Positions 8,229-17,585 are shown, numbered from the stretch's first letter. The stretch is DNA of 64,000 nt from Methanoculleus sediminis (GCF_001017125.1 NZ_JXOJ01000004.1:62001-126000), one strand, 5' to 3'. Translations and numbers: made by a program. The notes: a model not told the origin generated them from the sequence alone.

Positions 8229-9403
8229 AGTGCGCGGTCGATATCGAGTCCCGCGACGTCGAGGAGATGTATATCAACATCGACCCCATCCAGGCGGGCG
8301 GGCGGCTCACCGCCGATGCGATGAAGGCGGCGATATCCTTTGCTGACGGCTACTCTGTCTGCGACAACTGCCGGAGCCCCTTCAGGCTCGACTACATCAA
8401 GAAGCCACCCATCGCGCAGTTCCACGCGGACCTCGCCGCGTGGCTGAATATGGACGCGGTGCGGGTGGTGCCGGGAGCGCGCCGGGGGTTCCAGGCGGTC
8501 GCGAGCACCTACGTGGAGAAAGGCGACCCGGTCATCGTGACGGCGCTCGCCCACTACACCGAGTTCATGGCGGTCGAGGAAGCGGGCGGGATTCCGCTCG
8601 AGATCCAAAAGGACGTAAAGAACCACATCACCCCCGACGCCGCTGCAGAGAAGATCGAGGCGGTGATCCGGGAGTTCTCGAAGACGCCGCCCCTGCTCTT
8701 CATCGACCACGTCGACTACCAGTTCGGGAACGTCCACGACGTCGCGGGTATCATAAAGGTCGCCCACCAGTATGACATCCCCGTCCTCGTCAACGGGGCC
8801 TACACGGTCGGGATCATGCCGGTTGACGGGAAAACTCTCGGCGCCGACTTCGTGGTCGGGTCGGGCCACAAGAGCATGGCGGCCCCGGCGCCCTCCGGCG
8901 TCCTCGCGACGACGAACGAGCACGCGGAGCGGGTCTTCAGGACGACGCAGGCGAAGGGCGACGTCACCGGCCGGACGTTCGGGATAAAGGAGGTCGAGAT
9001 GATGGGCTGCACCCTGATGGGCGTCACCGTCGTCGGGATGATGGCCTCGTTCCCGCACGTCAGGGAGCGGGTGAAGCACTGGGATACCGAGGTGGCGCAT
9101 TCGCAGGCGGTCACGGACGCCCTCCTCTCCATCGAGGGGACGAAAGTCCTCTCCGACTACCCGCGGCAGCACACCCTGACAAGGATCGATACCCGCGAGT
9201 CCTTCGATAAGGTGGCAGAGCAGCACAAGAAGCGCGGCTTCTTCCTCTCGAGCGACTTGAAGAAGCGAGGCGTCACCGGCGTCATTGCCGGCTCCACGAA
9301 GGTCTGGAAGTTCAACACCTACGGGCTGACGGAGAAGCAGATCCGGCACGTGGGGGAGTCGTTTGTCGGGATTGCGCGGGAGAACGGGTTGAATATTGTC
9401 TGA
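8225..9403 (+). CDS. pscS: O-phosphoseryl-tRNA:cysteinyl-tRNA synthase (SepCysS)
   Basis: This PLP enzyme converts Sep-tRNA(Cys) to Cys-tRNA(Cys), the second step of tRNA-dependent cysteine synthesis in methanogens. Visible signatures are INIDPIQAGGRLT near the start, the paired cysteines C46 and C49 (SVCDNCRSP), the PLP lysine K216 in GSGHKSMAAPAPSG, and a third conserved cysteine at 262 (MMGCTLMG). These are the cysteines thought to carry the persulfide or cluster sulfur. It has 392 residues. The GTG start overlaps the upstream small ORF by 4 nt. Confidence 0.95.
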   Translation: MKCAVDIESRDVEEMYINIDPIQAGGRLTADAMKAAISFADGYSVCDNCRSPFRLDYIKKPPIAQFHADLAAWLNMDAVRVVPGARRGFQAVASTYVEKGDPVIVTALAHYTEFMAVEEAGGIPLEIQKDVKNHITPDAAAEKIEAVIREFSKTPPLLFIDHVDYQFGNVHDVAGIIKVAHQYDIPVLVNGAYTVGIMPVDGKTLGADFVVGSGHKSMAAPAPSGVLATTNEHAERVFRTTQAKGDVTGRTFGIKEVEMMGCTLMGVTVVGMMASFPHVRERVKHWDTEVAHSQAVTDALLSIEGTKVLSDYPRQHTLTRIDTRESFDKVAEQHKKRGFFLSSDLKKRGVTGVIAGSTKVWKFNTYGLTEKQIRHVGESFVGIARENGLNIV

Positions 9404-9428
9404 GGGGCTCCTCGGAATTCTTTTTTTT
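9402..9428 (+). terminator. Hairpin and T8 run after pscS
   Basis: A short GAGG/CCTC stem starts at the stop codon and is followed by eight T residues at 9421-9428. This is the clearest U-tract terminator in the window. Confidence 0.6.
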
Positions 9429-9601
9429 AGAGCAGGTGGCTGTAACCCGGGGCGTAGTTCTCACGCCCAAGAACAGCGTATATACGAGGTAGTCGGGCCC
9501 TGACCCTAGAGTCCACAAATTATCCTTCAAAGTGGACAATGCAGGGTGATCACTTCAATGGTGTTACTGCGCACGTTAAACTGTCAGGAACGTGGGCAAA
9601 A

Positions 9602-9664
9602 CCCGGTACAGTGGACCGTGGGATTATCGCCTTGGGGTGGCGATATCCCCTCAAAATCCGTGCA
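9602..9664 (+). repeat. Minimal (interior-less) copy of the hairpin-array repeat family
   Basis: Bases 9602-9637 match the right-hand end of the element at 47793-48205 in reverse complement (shared GTGGACCGTGGG). Bases 9638-9664 match the other end, seen also at 47793-47819 (reverse) and 52231-52257 (direct). The two ends abut with none of the 350-500 bp interior found in the other copies. A short GTGCAT/ATGCAC hairpin follows at 9660-9673. The copy lies between convergent pscS and thiI; I recognise nothing else in 9429-9848. Confidence 0.6.
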
Positions 9665-9848
9665 TGAATGCACGTGAACACGGAACGTACGAGAACCCTC
9701 CGGGGTTTAAAGTGCGACAGGCAAGGGATGGGGATTCAAACGTCTACCGGTGCAGGGTTTCAGAGACTCAAGGAGCCGCAAAGTTTTGCGAATGGTGTCT
9801 GTATGATTCGGCATGCAAGTATCATCGGGTGGAGTTGCACCTAATTCT

Positions 9849-11027
9849 TCACCCCACCTCCTCAACCACCCCGTTCTTCGCCCGATACCGCCGCACCGTC
9901 GCCGCTGCCCGTTCCGCGAGACCCGCCGCATCGATCTCCTCTTCGAGTTTCACGATCGTCTCCGCGGGCGCCGCCGTCGAGGGGTAGCGGGGGGCGACCG
10001 TGCACCCGACGTCTCCCGGCCGCGCCTGAAACGTCCCGATGGCGCGCGCTCGGTCGACGACCTCCGTCTTGTCGAACCCGATCAGCGGCCGGAGCACCGG
10101 AACGGTCGCCGCAGGAGCAATCACCGCCATGTTCGCCAGTGTCTGGGATGCCACCTGCCCAAGGTTGTCGCCGCTGACCAGAGCGGTGGCTTCCCACTCG
10201 TTTGCAAGGAGGCTCGCCACCCGGAGCATGAACCGCTTGCAGAGAACGCACCGGTAGCGCGGCTCTTTCAGCCCCGTAATCGCCTCAAAGAACGGCTCCA
10301 TCTTCACGACCAGGAGGTCGAGAGGGTGCCCCGGTACCCATGTGGAGAGCCGGGCGTGGTTCTGCAGGACGTTCTTCTCCGCATCGGCACCCCCGAACCG
10401 ACCGCCGTGCATGTTGACGTGCACCATCAGGCACCCCCGGCGCATCATCAGCCACGACGCGACCGGCGAGTCTATTCCTTCCGAGAGCAGGGCCATCACC
10501 TCACCCTGCGTCCCGTAAGGGAGCCCGCCCGGCCCCGCAATCTTCTCGTCGTAGACCAGGCCGCCGAACTCCCGGGCTTCAACGGATATCTCGTAGTCGG
10601 GCGCCGTCAGGTCGACCCTCGCCTCCGGTATCCGGTCGAGGACGGCCGAACCGACCGCCGCCGCGAGCTCCTGGCTGCCGAACCCCTCGACGCCCGACCG
10701 GCGCGCCCTGACCGCAAACGACATCCCTGGCCGTAGACACCTCTCCGCGTGCTCGACGGCCGTGGCCGCGAGTCCCTCGATATCCGCCGCGGTCACCGTG
10801 CAGACGCTGGTGCTCACCACCCCGAACGTTCTCGCGGCCGCCGTGGCAATCCGCCGGGGCTCGTCGCCGTAAATCATGATCCTCCCCCGGTAAGTCTCGA
10901 TACGGTGGGTCAGTCCCTCGCTCTCCAGCGCGAGCCGGATATTCTCCGTCAATATCGATATATACCGGCGTTTCACCGTCTCGCTCTTGAGGAAGATCTC
11001 GCCGTACCTGACCATCACAGCTTCCAC
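9849..11027 (-). CDS. thiI: tRNA 4-thiouridine synthetase ThiI
   Basis: ThiI adenylates U8 of tRNA and inserts sulfur. Visible parts are an N-terminal ferredoxin-like and THUMP region (residues 1-165, beginning VRYGEIFLKS), a PP-loop SEGIDSP (182-188), and C260-x-x-C263, the cysteine pair that archaeal ThiI uses in place of the bacterial rhodanese domain. It has 392 residues. GTG at 11027 is preceded by GGAGGTG 7 nt upstream, an excellent ribosome site, and lies inside the larE 3' end, so the two genes are coupled. Both are ATP-dependent sulfur-chemistry enzymes of the PP-loop class. Confidence 0.92.
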   Translation of the reverse strand: MEAVMVRYGEIFLKSETVKRRYISILTENIRLALESEGLTHRIETYRGRIMIYGDEPRRIATAAARTFGVVSTSVCTVTAADIEGLAATAVEHAERCLRPGMSFAVRARRSGVEGFGSQELAAAVGSAVLDRIPEARVDLTAPDYEISVEAREFGGLVYDEKIAGPGGLPYGTQGEVMALLSEGIDSPVASWLMMRRGCLMVHVNMHGGRFGGADAEKNVLQNHARLSTWVPGHPLDLLVVKMEPFFEAITGLKEPRYRCVLCKRFMLRVASLLANEWEATALVSGDNLGQVASQTLANMAVIAPAATVPVLRPLIGFDKTEVVDRARAIGTFQARPGDVGCTVAPRYPSTAAPAETIVKLEEEIDAAGLAERAAATVRRYRAKNGVVEEVG

Positions 11028-11788
11028 GAATCCGCACCTCCTTCCCGGTAGCCCCCGGCGGCGATCGCCACGTCCTCGAATCCGAGTTCCTTCACCGCAC
11101 CGAGCAGTTCCTCAAGCCTCCGCCGGTGTGCCGGGTCGGCCTCGACGGAAGCACGGTTGCCGCCGGTACACCGGACCCGTATCGTCCCCGGGATCTCGCG
11201 CGCGAGGAGGGCTTCCGCCGCCGCGACGAGCGCGAGGCATTCCCGGGTGACCGGCTCGCCGGTGGGGATGCGGGTTGCAAGGCACGCGGACGGCGGGCGG
11301 ACGGGCACCCCGAGTTCCCTCGCAAGGGCCTCGACATCCGCCTTCCCCATGCCGCACTCGGCGAACGGGCTCCTGATGCCGAGTTCGGAGAGAGCCCGCA
11401 TTCCGGGCCGGGTATCCGCACGATCACCGGCGTGGGTCCCGTCGACCACCGTCCGGCATCCCTGCCGCCGTGCCTCCGCCACGACCGCCTCCATCATCGC
11501 CTGCTTGCAGACATAGCACCGCTCCGGCCGGTTCTCCCGGACAGCGGGGATCTCGAGCATACCGAGCGGTATCACGATGTGTTGAACGCCCAGGCGCTCA
11601 GAGAGTTTGCGCGCCGTCGCGAGCTCCCCCGGCGGTGTAAGGCCGGTATCGACGCTGATGGCGATCGCCTGAACCCTGTGATGCCGGGCGAATGCCAGCA
11701 GAACCGAACTGTCCGTTCCACCGGAGAGCGCGACCGCAACAGGTTCGTACGATCTCAGGAGCGCATCTAGCCCGCGAGCTCTCATCAT
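11015..11788 (-). CDS. larE: LarE-like ATP-dependent sulfur transferase
   Basis: LarE activates pyridinium-3,5-biscarboxylic acid mononucleotide with ATP and donates sulfur to make the nickel-pincer nucleotide. The PP-loop SGGTDSS lies at residues 22-28. The conserved RPPSACLATRIP segment carries C169, aligned with the sacrificial cysteine of Lactiplantibacillus LarE. Two further cysteines (ERCYVCKQ, 91 and 94) could instead hold an iron-sulfur cluster, as reported for some LarE homologues. It has 257 residues. It is the first gene of a two-gene run with thiI; larB lies about 31 kb away in this window. Confidence 0.8.
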   Translation of the reverse strand: MMRARGLDALLRSYEPVAVALSGGTDSSVLLAFARHHRVQAIAISVDTGLTPPGELATARKLSERLGVQHIVIPLGMLEIPAVRENRPERCYVCKQAMMEAVVAEARRQGCRTVVDGTHAGDRADTRPGMRALSELGIRSPFAECGMGKADVEALARELGVPVRPPSACLATRIPTGEPVTRECLALVAAAEALLAREIPGTIRVRCTGGNRASVEADPAHRRRLEELLGAVKELGFEDVAIAAGGYREGGADSWKL

Positions 11789-11902
11789 CTGCTCTTCATA
11801 TGCTCGCTCGTCCTAGATGAATGTTCGCGAATCGCGCCAATTCCCGATTTCTGCACGAAGAGCAAATGATTTTTAACAGAGGCACTCCGAATGTGTACTG
11901 AT

Positions 11903-12529
11903 ATGGCGAAGAAAGCGAGTGCCAAACAGGCAGAACCCATGAAGCTCTTCTATATCTTTTACAATCAGGAGCGCTGGGACAACTGGATCAAGACGCTGGA
12001 AGAAGCAAGTTTCGAGCCCGCCGAGGGCGACGAGGTCTCGGAAGGCGAGCAGATGCTCTACAGTTTCACCGAAGATATCACCCTCTCGGTCCTGAAGATC
12101 ATCCGCCTCTACCAGAACGGCCGGTTCACGAAGGAGGAAGCCATCGAGAAACTCGACGACGTGGAACTCATCGTCATGACCGGGCTTCCCGAGGGAGAAC
12201 TCGAGGAGATCATCGGGTCGCTCCAGCTCTCGCTGCTGGTGCTCTTCACCGCCTGCCGGAAGTACCTCGAGGGCGGGTTTGAGACGGACATCAAGGCCCT
12301 CGTGAAGAAGGGCAAGGGCATCGACGAGGAGAACCTCGAGGAGGCGCTCGAGGTTGCGGCGAATATCGGGGCCGCCGTGGTCGACGGCGCCACCTGCTGC
12401 GCGAAGTACATCAAGGACAACGTGGAGAACCCGGGCCTCTTCGACGAGTGGCTCATCGAGATCGAGACCATGAGCAACGCCATGAAGTCGCTTTCGAAGT
12501 TCGACGAGGAGCCCGGCGAGTCGTCGTGA
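11903..12529 (+). CDS. DUF2150-like archaeal protein
   Basis: This acidic, mostly helical protein of about 208 residues begins MAKKASAKQ. Its core (YNQERWDNWIKTLEEA, then LSVLKIIRLYQNGRFTKEEA, then LQLSLLVLFTACRKYLEGG) resembles the archaeal DUF2150 family, which has no known function. It is divergent from larE. A TATA-like TTTTTAACA at 11870-11878 lies 29 bp before ATG 11903, fitting a leaderless mRNA and favouring this ATG over the one at 11891. The gene is coupled by GTGA overlap to the next one, so the two products probably act together. Confidence 0.6.
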   Translation: MAKKASAKQAEPMKLFYIFYNQERWDNWIKTLEEASFEPAEGDEVSEGEQMLYSFTEDITLSVLKIIRLYQNGRFTKEEAIEKLDDVELIVMTGLPEGELEEIIGSLQLSLLVLFTACRKYLEGGFETDIKALVKKGKGIDEENLEEALEVAANIGAAVVDGATCCAKYIKDNVENPGLFDEWLIEIETMSNAMKSLSKFDEEPGESS

Positions 12530-12978
12530 TTGCGGATAAGGCCCGGTTCCGGGCGGCACGGAAACTTGAGCGGGCAGCAGGGTTCCGGCTCCCGGACCAT
12601 GTCTTCTCGGGCGCGTTTCTTGAGTCGCTCGGGAAGGCAATCGACTTCGAGAACCTCGATCGCCGGACGCACGAGCAGCTCCTGGCCTTCTTCCGCGACT
12701 TCATGGACTGCAAGTGCAAGAACGCACCCTTCTGCGGGTGCCCGGAGAGGAAGTTCACCCTCACCATCATCGAGTTTCGGGAGCTGGGGCTCGATCACCG
12801 CCAGATCAGCGCCCACCTCCTCGACGAATACGGGATTGATCTCTACCCCGCCGACATCCTGAGTTTTCTCGAAGACTCCGTCCACATGCTCGAGGCGATA
12901 CGGGACGTCGCCGAACTGCAGGGGCGGGAGAAACTGGCGGAGAACGCCATCGAGCACATCAAGAAGATCGAGCACTGA
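12526..12978 (+). CDS. Cysteine-rich DUF5814-like protein
   Basis: This predicted 150-residue protein starts at a GTG that overlaps the previous stop as GTGA. Its centre carries a cysteine cluster, CKCKNAPFCGCPERK (about residues 63-77), followed by a helical part ending LEDSVHMLEAIRDVAEL. The CxCxxxxFCGC arrangement resembles the C-terminal domain of archaeal DUF5814 proteins, some of which are attached to superfamily II helicases, but no helicase motif is present here. A metal site, perhaps zinc or Fe-S, is likely. The family assignment is from memory of the motif. Confidence 0.55.
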   Translation: MIADKARFRAARKLERAAGFRLPDHVFSGAFLESLGKAIDFENLDRRTHEQLLAFFRDFMDCKCKNAPFCGCPERKFTLTIIEFRELGLDHRQISAHLLDEYGIDLYPADILSFLEDSVHMLEAIRDVAELQGREKLAENAIEHIKKIEH

Positions 12979-12990
12979 ACCGCTCTTTTG

Positions 12991-13434
12991 CTACTGCGCC
13001 CGATCCCCGGGGTTCCGCATCATGGGGGCGACGTTGCACCCCGCCATCTCCCCGAAGCAGAAGATAAACCGCTCCCGAATACTCGTCGGCAGCCTCGACT
13101 CCGGGATAGGTTCGAACCCGAGCCTCTCGTAGAACCCGATCAGGGGGAGGGTCGAGTGAATGTAGATTGTTTCGGAGCCGCATTCGTCGAGGAGCATCTG
13201 CACGGCCTCCTTTGCATACCCGCTCCCGCGGTACTCGTCCAGGGTGAAGACGCAGTCCATCTCGAGGCCGCCCGAGTGAAGGGTGCAGCGGGCCGTCGCC
13301 GCAAGGACACCGTCGACAAAGACGGCGAAGATCCTCTCCCGCGTCGCGTCGGCCTTCTGGCCGCGGTAGCGCGTCCAGACCTCCTCTGCAAGCGGAAACT
13401 CGCCATGCTCCAGTTCTCGGACCTCCTTCTTCAT
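12991..13434 (-). CDS. GNAT family N-acetyltransferase
   Basis: This protein of 147 residues has the acetyl-CoA binding loop YRGSGYAKEAVQMLL and the C-terminal GNAT segment FYERLGFEPIPES. The acyl acceptor is unknown. ATG at 13434 is preceded by GGGAG; the upstream in-frame GTG at 13458 is less likely. It ends 12 nt from the end of the convergent DUF5814-like gene, leaving almost no space for terminators. Confidence 0.75.
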   Translation of the reverse strand: MKKEVRELEHGEFPLAEEVWTRYRGQKADATRERIFAVFVDGVLAATARCTLHSGGLEMDCVFTLDEYRGSGYAKEAVQMLLDECGSETIYIHSTLPLIGFYERLGFEPIPESRLPTSIRERFIFCFGEMAGCNVAPMMRNPGDRAQ

Positions 13435-13548
13435 CGTCTCCCTCACGTGTAGACACACATTGCAGCATCTGGTATTTCAACCGGACGGGCAGGACATCCC
13501 CGGCGTTCGGGATAAGGCGATTGGTGAACGGGTTGCATATCATCGGAT

Positions 13549-14994
13549 TCAGAGCATGCCGGGCCAGGGGACGCCGAGACCTTCGGTCAGCTCCTTCAGT
13601 TCGTCGTGGATACCCCGGTCGATCTTGAGGAGGACCAGGATATAGACCAGCCCGCCGACCGCGACCGCTCCGAGGACGACGAAGACGTTCGTGAGAGGGA
13701 CGACGAACGAGTAGGCCGCAACAACGGCACCCATCACGAGCGCGGCGAGGACGATGTGCCCCACTGCTCCGCGCTCAATCCGCACGTGGATGCTCCGGGA
13801 GAGGGCGCGATGGGCGAGCGTCGCGTTCAGCACCATGGTCGCGAGCGTGGCCGCCGACGCCCCGACGATGCCGTAAGCCGGGATGAGGAGGATGTTCAGG
13901 CCGATGTTGATGATAACCGCGACTGCCGTTACCCTGAACGAGTCACGCGGCCGGTCGAGGGCGTTCAGGCACATCGTCTGGAGGAACATGAAGACGTGAG
14001 CTACCTGGACAAGCAAAAGTATCGAGAGGGTTGTCGCCCCGGCGGTGGCTGACGCCGTGTAGAAGAAGTAAAGGAGCCGCTCGCCGAGGAGCCATCCACC
14101 GGCGAGGACGGGAACCGCGAGCAGGAGGGAGTAGGTGAAGGCACGGGCAAGCGCACGCTCCACCAGAGGGAGTTCGTCCTGTTTCCCCCAGAAACTGACC
14201 TTTGGATAGAGAGTGGTATGGAACGCTACGGTGACGAACGTCGCAATAGAGGTGAGCTGGAGCGCCACGCGGTAGATGCCGACGTCGGCATCGGTCAGGA
14301 AGTAACCGATCAGGATGGTGTCGGCATACGAGAAGACGAGGTAGCCGCTCGCACTGAGAAATGTCCAGAACGAGAAGGCAAAGAGACTCTGAATGTGTGA
14401 TCGGCGAAATCGTGCTGGGGAGAGTTCGAGGAAACGGAAGTTGAAGAGTCCTGACGCGAGGAGCCCGGCGACGAACCCACCTGCGAGGCCCGCAACGCCG
14501 TAGCCGAGGAGGACCGCGGCGACCTGAACGACTATCCGGATCAGCGTATCAATCAGGCCGCCGATCTGGTTGACGCCGACCTTCCCGGTGCCGTAGACGC
14601 TGTATGATGCGATGTTCGTGAAGACGCTGACGACCAGCGCGATGACCAGCCAGGGAAAGACCCCCGAAGCGGTGAGATCGGTGAGGTAGGGGCGCGCAAT
14701 GAAGAGGAAGCCGACCGAGACAGACAGCAGCATCACCCGGAGAAAGAGAAACGCGGTGAAGAATGCGTTCTGGTCCTCCCCCTCGCTGATCCGCTTTACA
14801 GCAGCGCCCCCGAACCCGCCGTCTCCGATCAGGTTGAAGACGCTGAAGTAGGCGACAAAGATGAAGTACGCGCCCAGTATCGATAGACCGACGGTATGAG
14901 TGAAGAACATCGTGGAGAGAAACCCGACCGCGGTGAGGGTCAGCGTCGAGGCGAGGCTGATGACACTCTGGCGCTGGACGGGGTCGATGCGCAT
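13549..14994 (-). CDS. Oligosaccharide flippase (Wzx-like, MOP superfamily)
   Basis: This is an integral membrane protein of about 481 residues with roughly 12-14 hydrophobic helices. It has the Wzx/RfbX pattern: an early FFTHTVGLSILGAYF helix, a GDGGFGGAAVKR segment after the second helix, and an EKS-type loop near AFTYSLLLAVPVLAGG. Such proteins flip lipid-linked oligosaccharides across the membrane. It opens the glycan island and is divergent from the nucleotide-sugar genes at 15220. ATG at 14994 is preferred because the N terminus MRIDPVQRQS suits the family; a start at 15027 is possible. Confidence 0.85.
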   Translation of the reverse strand: MRIDPVQRQSVISLASTLTLTAVGFLSTMFFTHTVGLSILGAYFIFVAYFSVFNLIGDGGFGGAAVKRISEGEDQNAFFTAFLFLRVMLLSVSVGFLFIARPYLTDLTASGVFPWLVIALVVSVFTNIASYSVYGTGKVGVNQIGGLIDTLIRIVVQVAAVLLGYGVAGLAGGFVAGLLASGLFNFRFLELSPARFRRSHIQSLFAFSFWTFLSASGYLVFSYADTILIGYFLTDADVGIYRVALQLTSIATFVTVAFHTTLYPKVSFWGKQDELPLVERALARAFTYSLLLAVPVLAGGWLLGERLLYFFYTASATAGATTLSILLLVQVAHVFMFLQTMCLNALDRPRDSFRVTAVAVIINIGLNILLIPAYGIVGASAATLATMVLNATLAHRALSRSIHVRIERGAVGHIVLAALVMGAVVAAYSFVVPLTNVFVVLGAVAVGGLVYILVLLKIDRGIHDELKELTEGLGVPWPGML

Positions 14995-15219
14995 GACACG
15001 GGCAAGATACCCGGAGGGGCGGAACACAAGCAGTGGTTTCGCCGTGAGAAGCCTTATTGCTTTTGAACCGGAGAGGAGGCGGCTATGATCCGGCAGGGCG
15101 GATGTTCCTGTCTCGATACGGGAGCCGCGATAACGTCATAGCAGAGCGGTGCCAATGTATAGTATCACTATTCAGTAGTCCGGTAAAGGGCACGTTACAA
15201 TACTATCGGTGGTGAGATA

Positions 15220-16134
15220 TTGGACGTAGGGGTAATCGGTGTTGGAATGATGGGCAGGAACCACGCCCGTGTATACTCGGAACTGAAAGCGGTGGACTCG
15301 CTTCACCTGTTCGATCTCAACGAGAAGGCGGCCCGGGACCTTGCCGGCGCCTTCGGGGCAACGGCCACCCCGACCGTTGAGAGCCTGCTTGAGCGCGTGG
15401 ATGCCGTGAGTGTCTGCGTCCCGACGCCCTATCACTTCGGGGTTGCGGAGACGGTCATCGATGCCGGGGTGCCGCTGCTCATCGAGAAGCCCATCTGCGC
15501 GACGGCGGAAGAGAGCCGACGGCTCATCGCGAAGATCCCTGACGGTCTCGTCGCCGGCGTCGGGCACATCGAGCGGTTCAACCCGATCGTTCCCGAGATT
15601 AAAAAGATCGTCCGCCATCCTCTCTACATCGAGATGAAACGGCATAACCCGGCCTCTTCCCGGGTGAGCGGCTCCTCGGTCGTCGAAGACCTGATGATCC
15701 ACGACGTGGACATCATGCGTAACGTCCTCCTTCCGGCCGGCCCCTATCAACTCGCCGGCAGCGGCAACGAGGATGTCTGCAGCGCCCTTTTCTCATTCGG
15801 AAGGACCCCGGTCTACCTCTCTGCAAGCAGGAAATCCTCAAAGAAGATCCGCATGATCTACATCGAGGAAGAGGAATTCACTGTCGAGGGGGATTTCATG
15901 GCCCAGGAGATCTACATTCACAGAAAACCCGGGCAGTATGCGGTCGAAGACGAGCGCTATGTGCAGGAGAACATCATCGAGAAGGTGCTCGTGAACAAGC
16001 AGGAGCCGCTCAAACTCGAGCTTTCGACGTTCCTCGACTGCGTTGCCCGGAAAAGGGAGTTCCCGGTCAGCCCCGCACAGGCATTGCTGAATATGGAGAT
16101 CTGCGAGAACGTCGCACGGTTTTTTGCGGCTTAA
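15220..16134 (+). CDS. Gfo/Idh/MocA family sugar dehydrogenase
   Basis: This 304-residue NAD(P)-dependent oxidoreductase has an N-terminal Rossmann motif GVIGVGMMGRNHA, the EKPICATAEE signature with its catalytic lysine, and DLMIHDVDIM in the substrate domain. Members beside wecC and wecB often oxidise C3 of UDP-GlcNAc or of the derived uronic acid, so it may make a 3-oxo or 3-amino uronate for surface glycans (inference). The TTG start has GGTGAG 5-9 nt upstream. It heads a run with wecC (15 nt gap) and wecB (2 nt gap). Confidence 0.8.
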   Translation: MDVGVIGVGMMGRNHARVYSELKAVDSLHLFDLNEKAARDLAGAFGATATPTVESLLERVDAVSVCVPTPYHFGVAETVIDAGVPLLIEKPICATAEESRRLIAKIPDGLVAGVGHIERFNPIVPEIKKIVRHPLYIEMKRHNPASSRVSGSSVVEDLMIHDVDIMRNVLLPAGPYQLAGSGNEDVCSALFSFGRTPVYLSASRKSSKKIRMIYIEEEEFTVEGDFMAQEIYIHRKPGQYAVEDERYVQENIIEKVLVNKQEPLKLELSTFLDCVARKREFPVSPAQALLNMEICENVARFFAA

Positions 16135-16149
16135 GGGGTGGTTTTTGCA

Positions 16150-17583
16150 ATGAGCAGCAGATTACAGTTGATCATCGATAGAATTGGGCCCATCAGGAAT
16201 ATCGGCGTGGTCGGCATGGGCTACGTCGGCATTCCCGCCGCGGCGCTCTTTGCGGATGCCCCCGGGTTCGACTTCGTCCGGGGGTTCCAGCGCAACTCCC
16301 CGTCCTCCGGTTACAAGATTGCCATGTTGAACCGCGGCGAGTCGCCGCTCAAGGGCGAGGAGCCGGGACTGGAAGAACTGCTTGGAACGGTCGTCAGCGC
16401 GGGGAAGTTCCGGTGCACCTCGGACTTCTCCGAGATCGCGGAGTGTGACGCAGTGACACTCGCCATCCAGACGCCGTTTAAGGATCCGAAAGACCTGATC
16501 CCCGACTTCTCGGCCCTGATCGAGGGGCTCCGGCAGGTGGGAAGTCACCTCTCGGAGGGCACGCTCGTGGTGCTCGAGTCGACCGTCACCCCGGGCACGA
16601 CCGAGCGCATGGCCCGGGAGATCCTCGAAGAGGAGTCGGGGCTCACCGCCGGCGAGGAATTCTGCCTCGCCCACGCCCCCGAACGGGTGATGGTCGGACG
16701 ATTGCTCCGCAATATCCGGGAGCACGACCGGATCGTCGGGGGGATCGACGAGGTCTCCACGGCGCGTGCAGTGGAATTATACCGGCCGGTGCTCACGACC
16801 GGCAAGATCATCCCGATGACCGCGACCGCGGCCGAAGTGACGAAGACCGCCGAGAACGCCTTCCGCGACCTTCAGATTGCTGCTGCAAACCAGCTGGCTC
16901 TCCACTGCGAGGCGATGGGTGTCAACGTCTACGACGTCCGGGCGGGAGTCGACTCCCTCAAGGGCGAGGGGATCACCCGGGCGATCCTCTGGCCGGGTGC
17001 CGGGGTCGGCGGGCACTGCCTCACGAAGGACTCCTGGCACCTCGAACGGGGAGCGCAGGTCCTCGGTGGGGACCTCTGGTATCCGCACGGGCCAGAATCG
17101 ATCTTCGGCGTCGCACGGATGATCAACGAGTTCATGCCCCGGCACATGGTCCACCTGACCCTCGAGGGACTCAAACGGGCGGGGGAGTCTCCCGAAGGTG
17201 CGAAGGTCGCTCTCCTCGGGTGGGCGTTCATCCAGAATTCGGACGACGCGAGAAACACTCCTGCAGAGCCCTACCTCGCGGCGATGGAGGAGGCGGGTGC
17301 GAAGGTCAGGGTTCACGACCCGTTCGTGGAAAGGTCTCCGGGTATCGAAGTCTTGCACGACCTGGACGCGACCCTTGAGGGAGCAGACGTCGTCACCATC
17401 TTCACCGGTCACCACCATTATGCCTCTCTCGATCCGGTGCGGGTGAAGGAGTTGTCGGGGAAAGTGCACCCGGTCATCGTCGACGGCAGGAACGTCGCCG
17501 ACCCGGACGCCTTCATCCGGGCGGGCTTCGTTTACAAAGGCATCGGCCGGGGCGACAGAAACAGCCATCCGATCCAGGAATAA
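16150..17583 (+). CDS. wecC: UDP-N-acetyl-D-mannosamine dehydrogenase
   Basis: This enzyme of the UDP-glucose/GDP-mannose dehydrogenase family oxidises UDP-ManNAc to UDP-ManNAcA with NAD. Visible features are the Rossmann motif GVVGMGYVGIPAA, the central helix TAENAFRDLQIAAANQLA, and the catalytic cysteine in GAGVGGHCLTKDSW. It has 477 residues. ATG 16150 is chosen because GGGGTGG precedes it by 9 nt; a GTG 12 nt earlier is possible. Its gene directly precedes wecB, which supplies UDP-ManNAc, so the pair makes an activated aminouronic acid for glycans or S-layer glycosylation. Confidence 0.87.
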   Translation: MSSRLQLIIDRIGPIRNIGVVGMGYVGIPAAALFADAPGFDFVRGFQRNSPSSGYKIAMLNRGESPLKGEEPGLEELLGTVVSAGKFRCTSDFSEIAECDAVTLAIQTPFKDPKDLIPDFSALIEGLRQVGSHLSEGTLVVLESTVTPGTTERMAREILEEESGLTAGEEFCLAHAPERVMVGRLLRNIREHDRIVGGIDEVSTARAVELYRPVLTTGKIIPMTATAAEVTKTAENAFRDLQIAAANQLALHCEAMGVNVYDVRAGVDSLKGEGITRAILWPGAGVGGHCLTKDSWHLERGAQVLGGDLWYPHGPESIFGVARMINEFMPRHMVHLTLEGLKRAGESPEGAKVALLGWAFIQNSDDARNTPAEPYLAAMEEAGAKVRVHDPFVERSPGIEVLHDLDATLEGADVVTIFTGHHHYASLDPVRVKELSGKVHPVIVDGRNVADPDAFIRAGFVYKGIGRGDRNSHPIQE

Positions 17584-17585
17584 CC

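Noticed and set aside
9713-9790. Possible tRNA suggested by GATTCAAAC, like a T loop
   Set aside because: No matching acceptor, D or anticodon stems could be formed on either strand.
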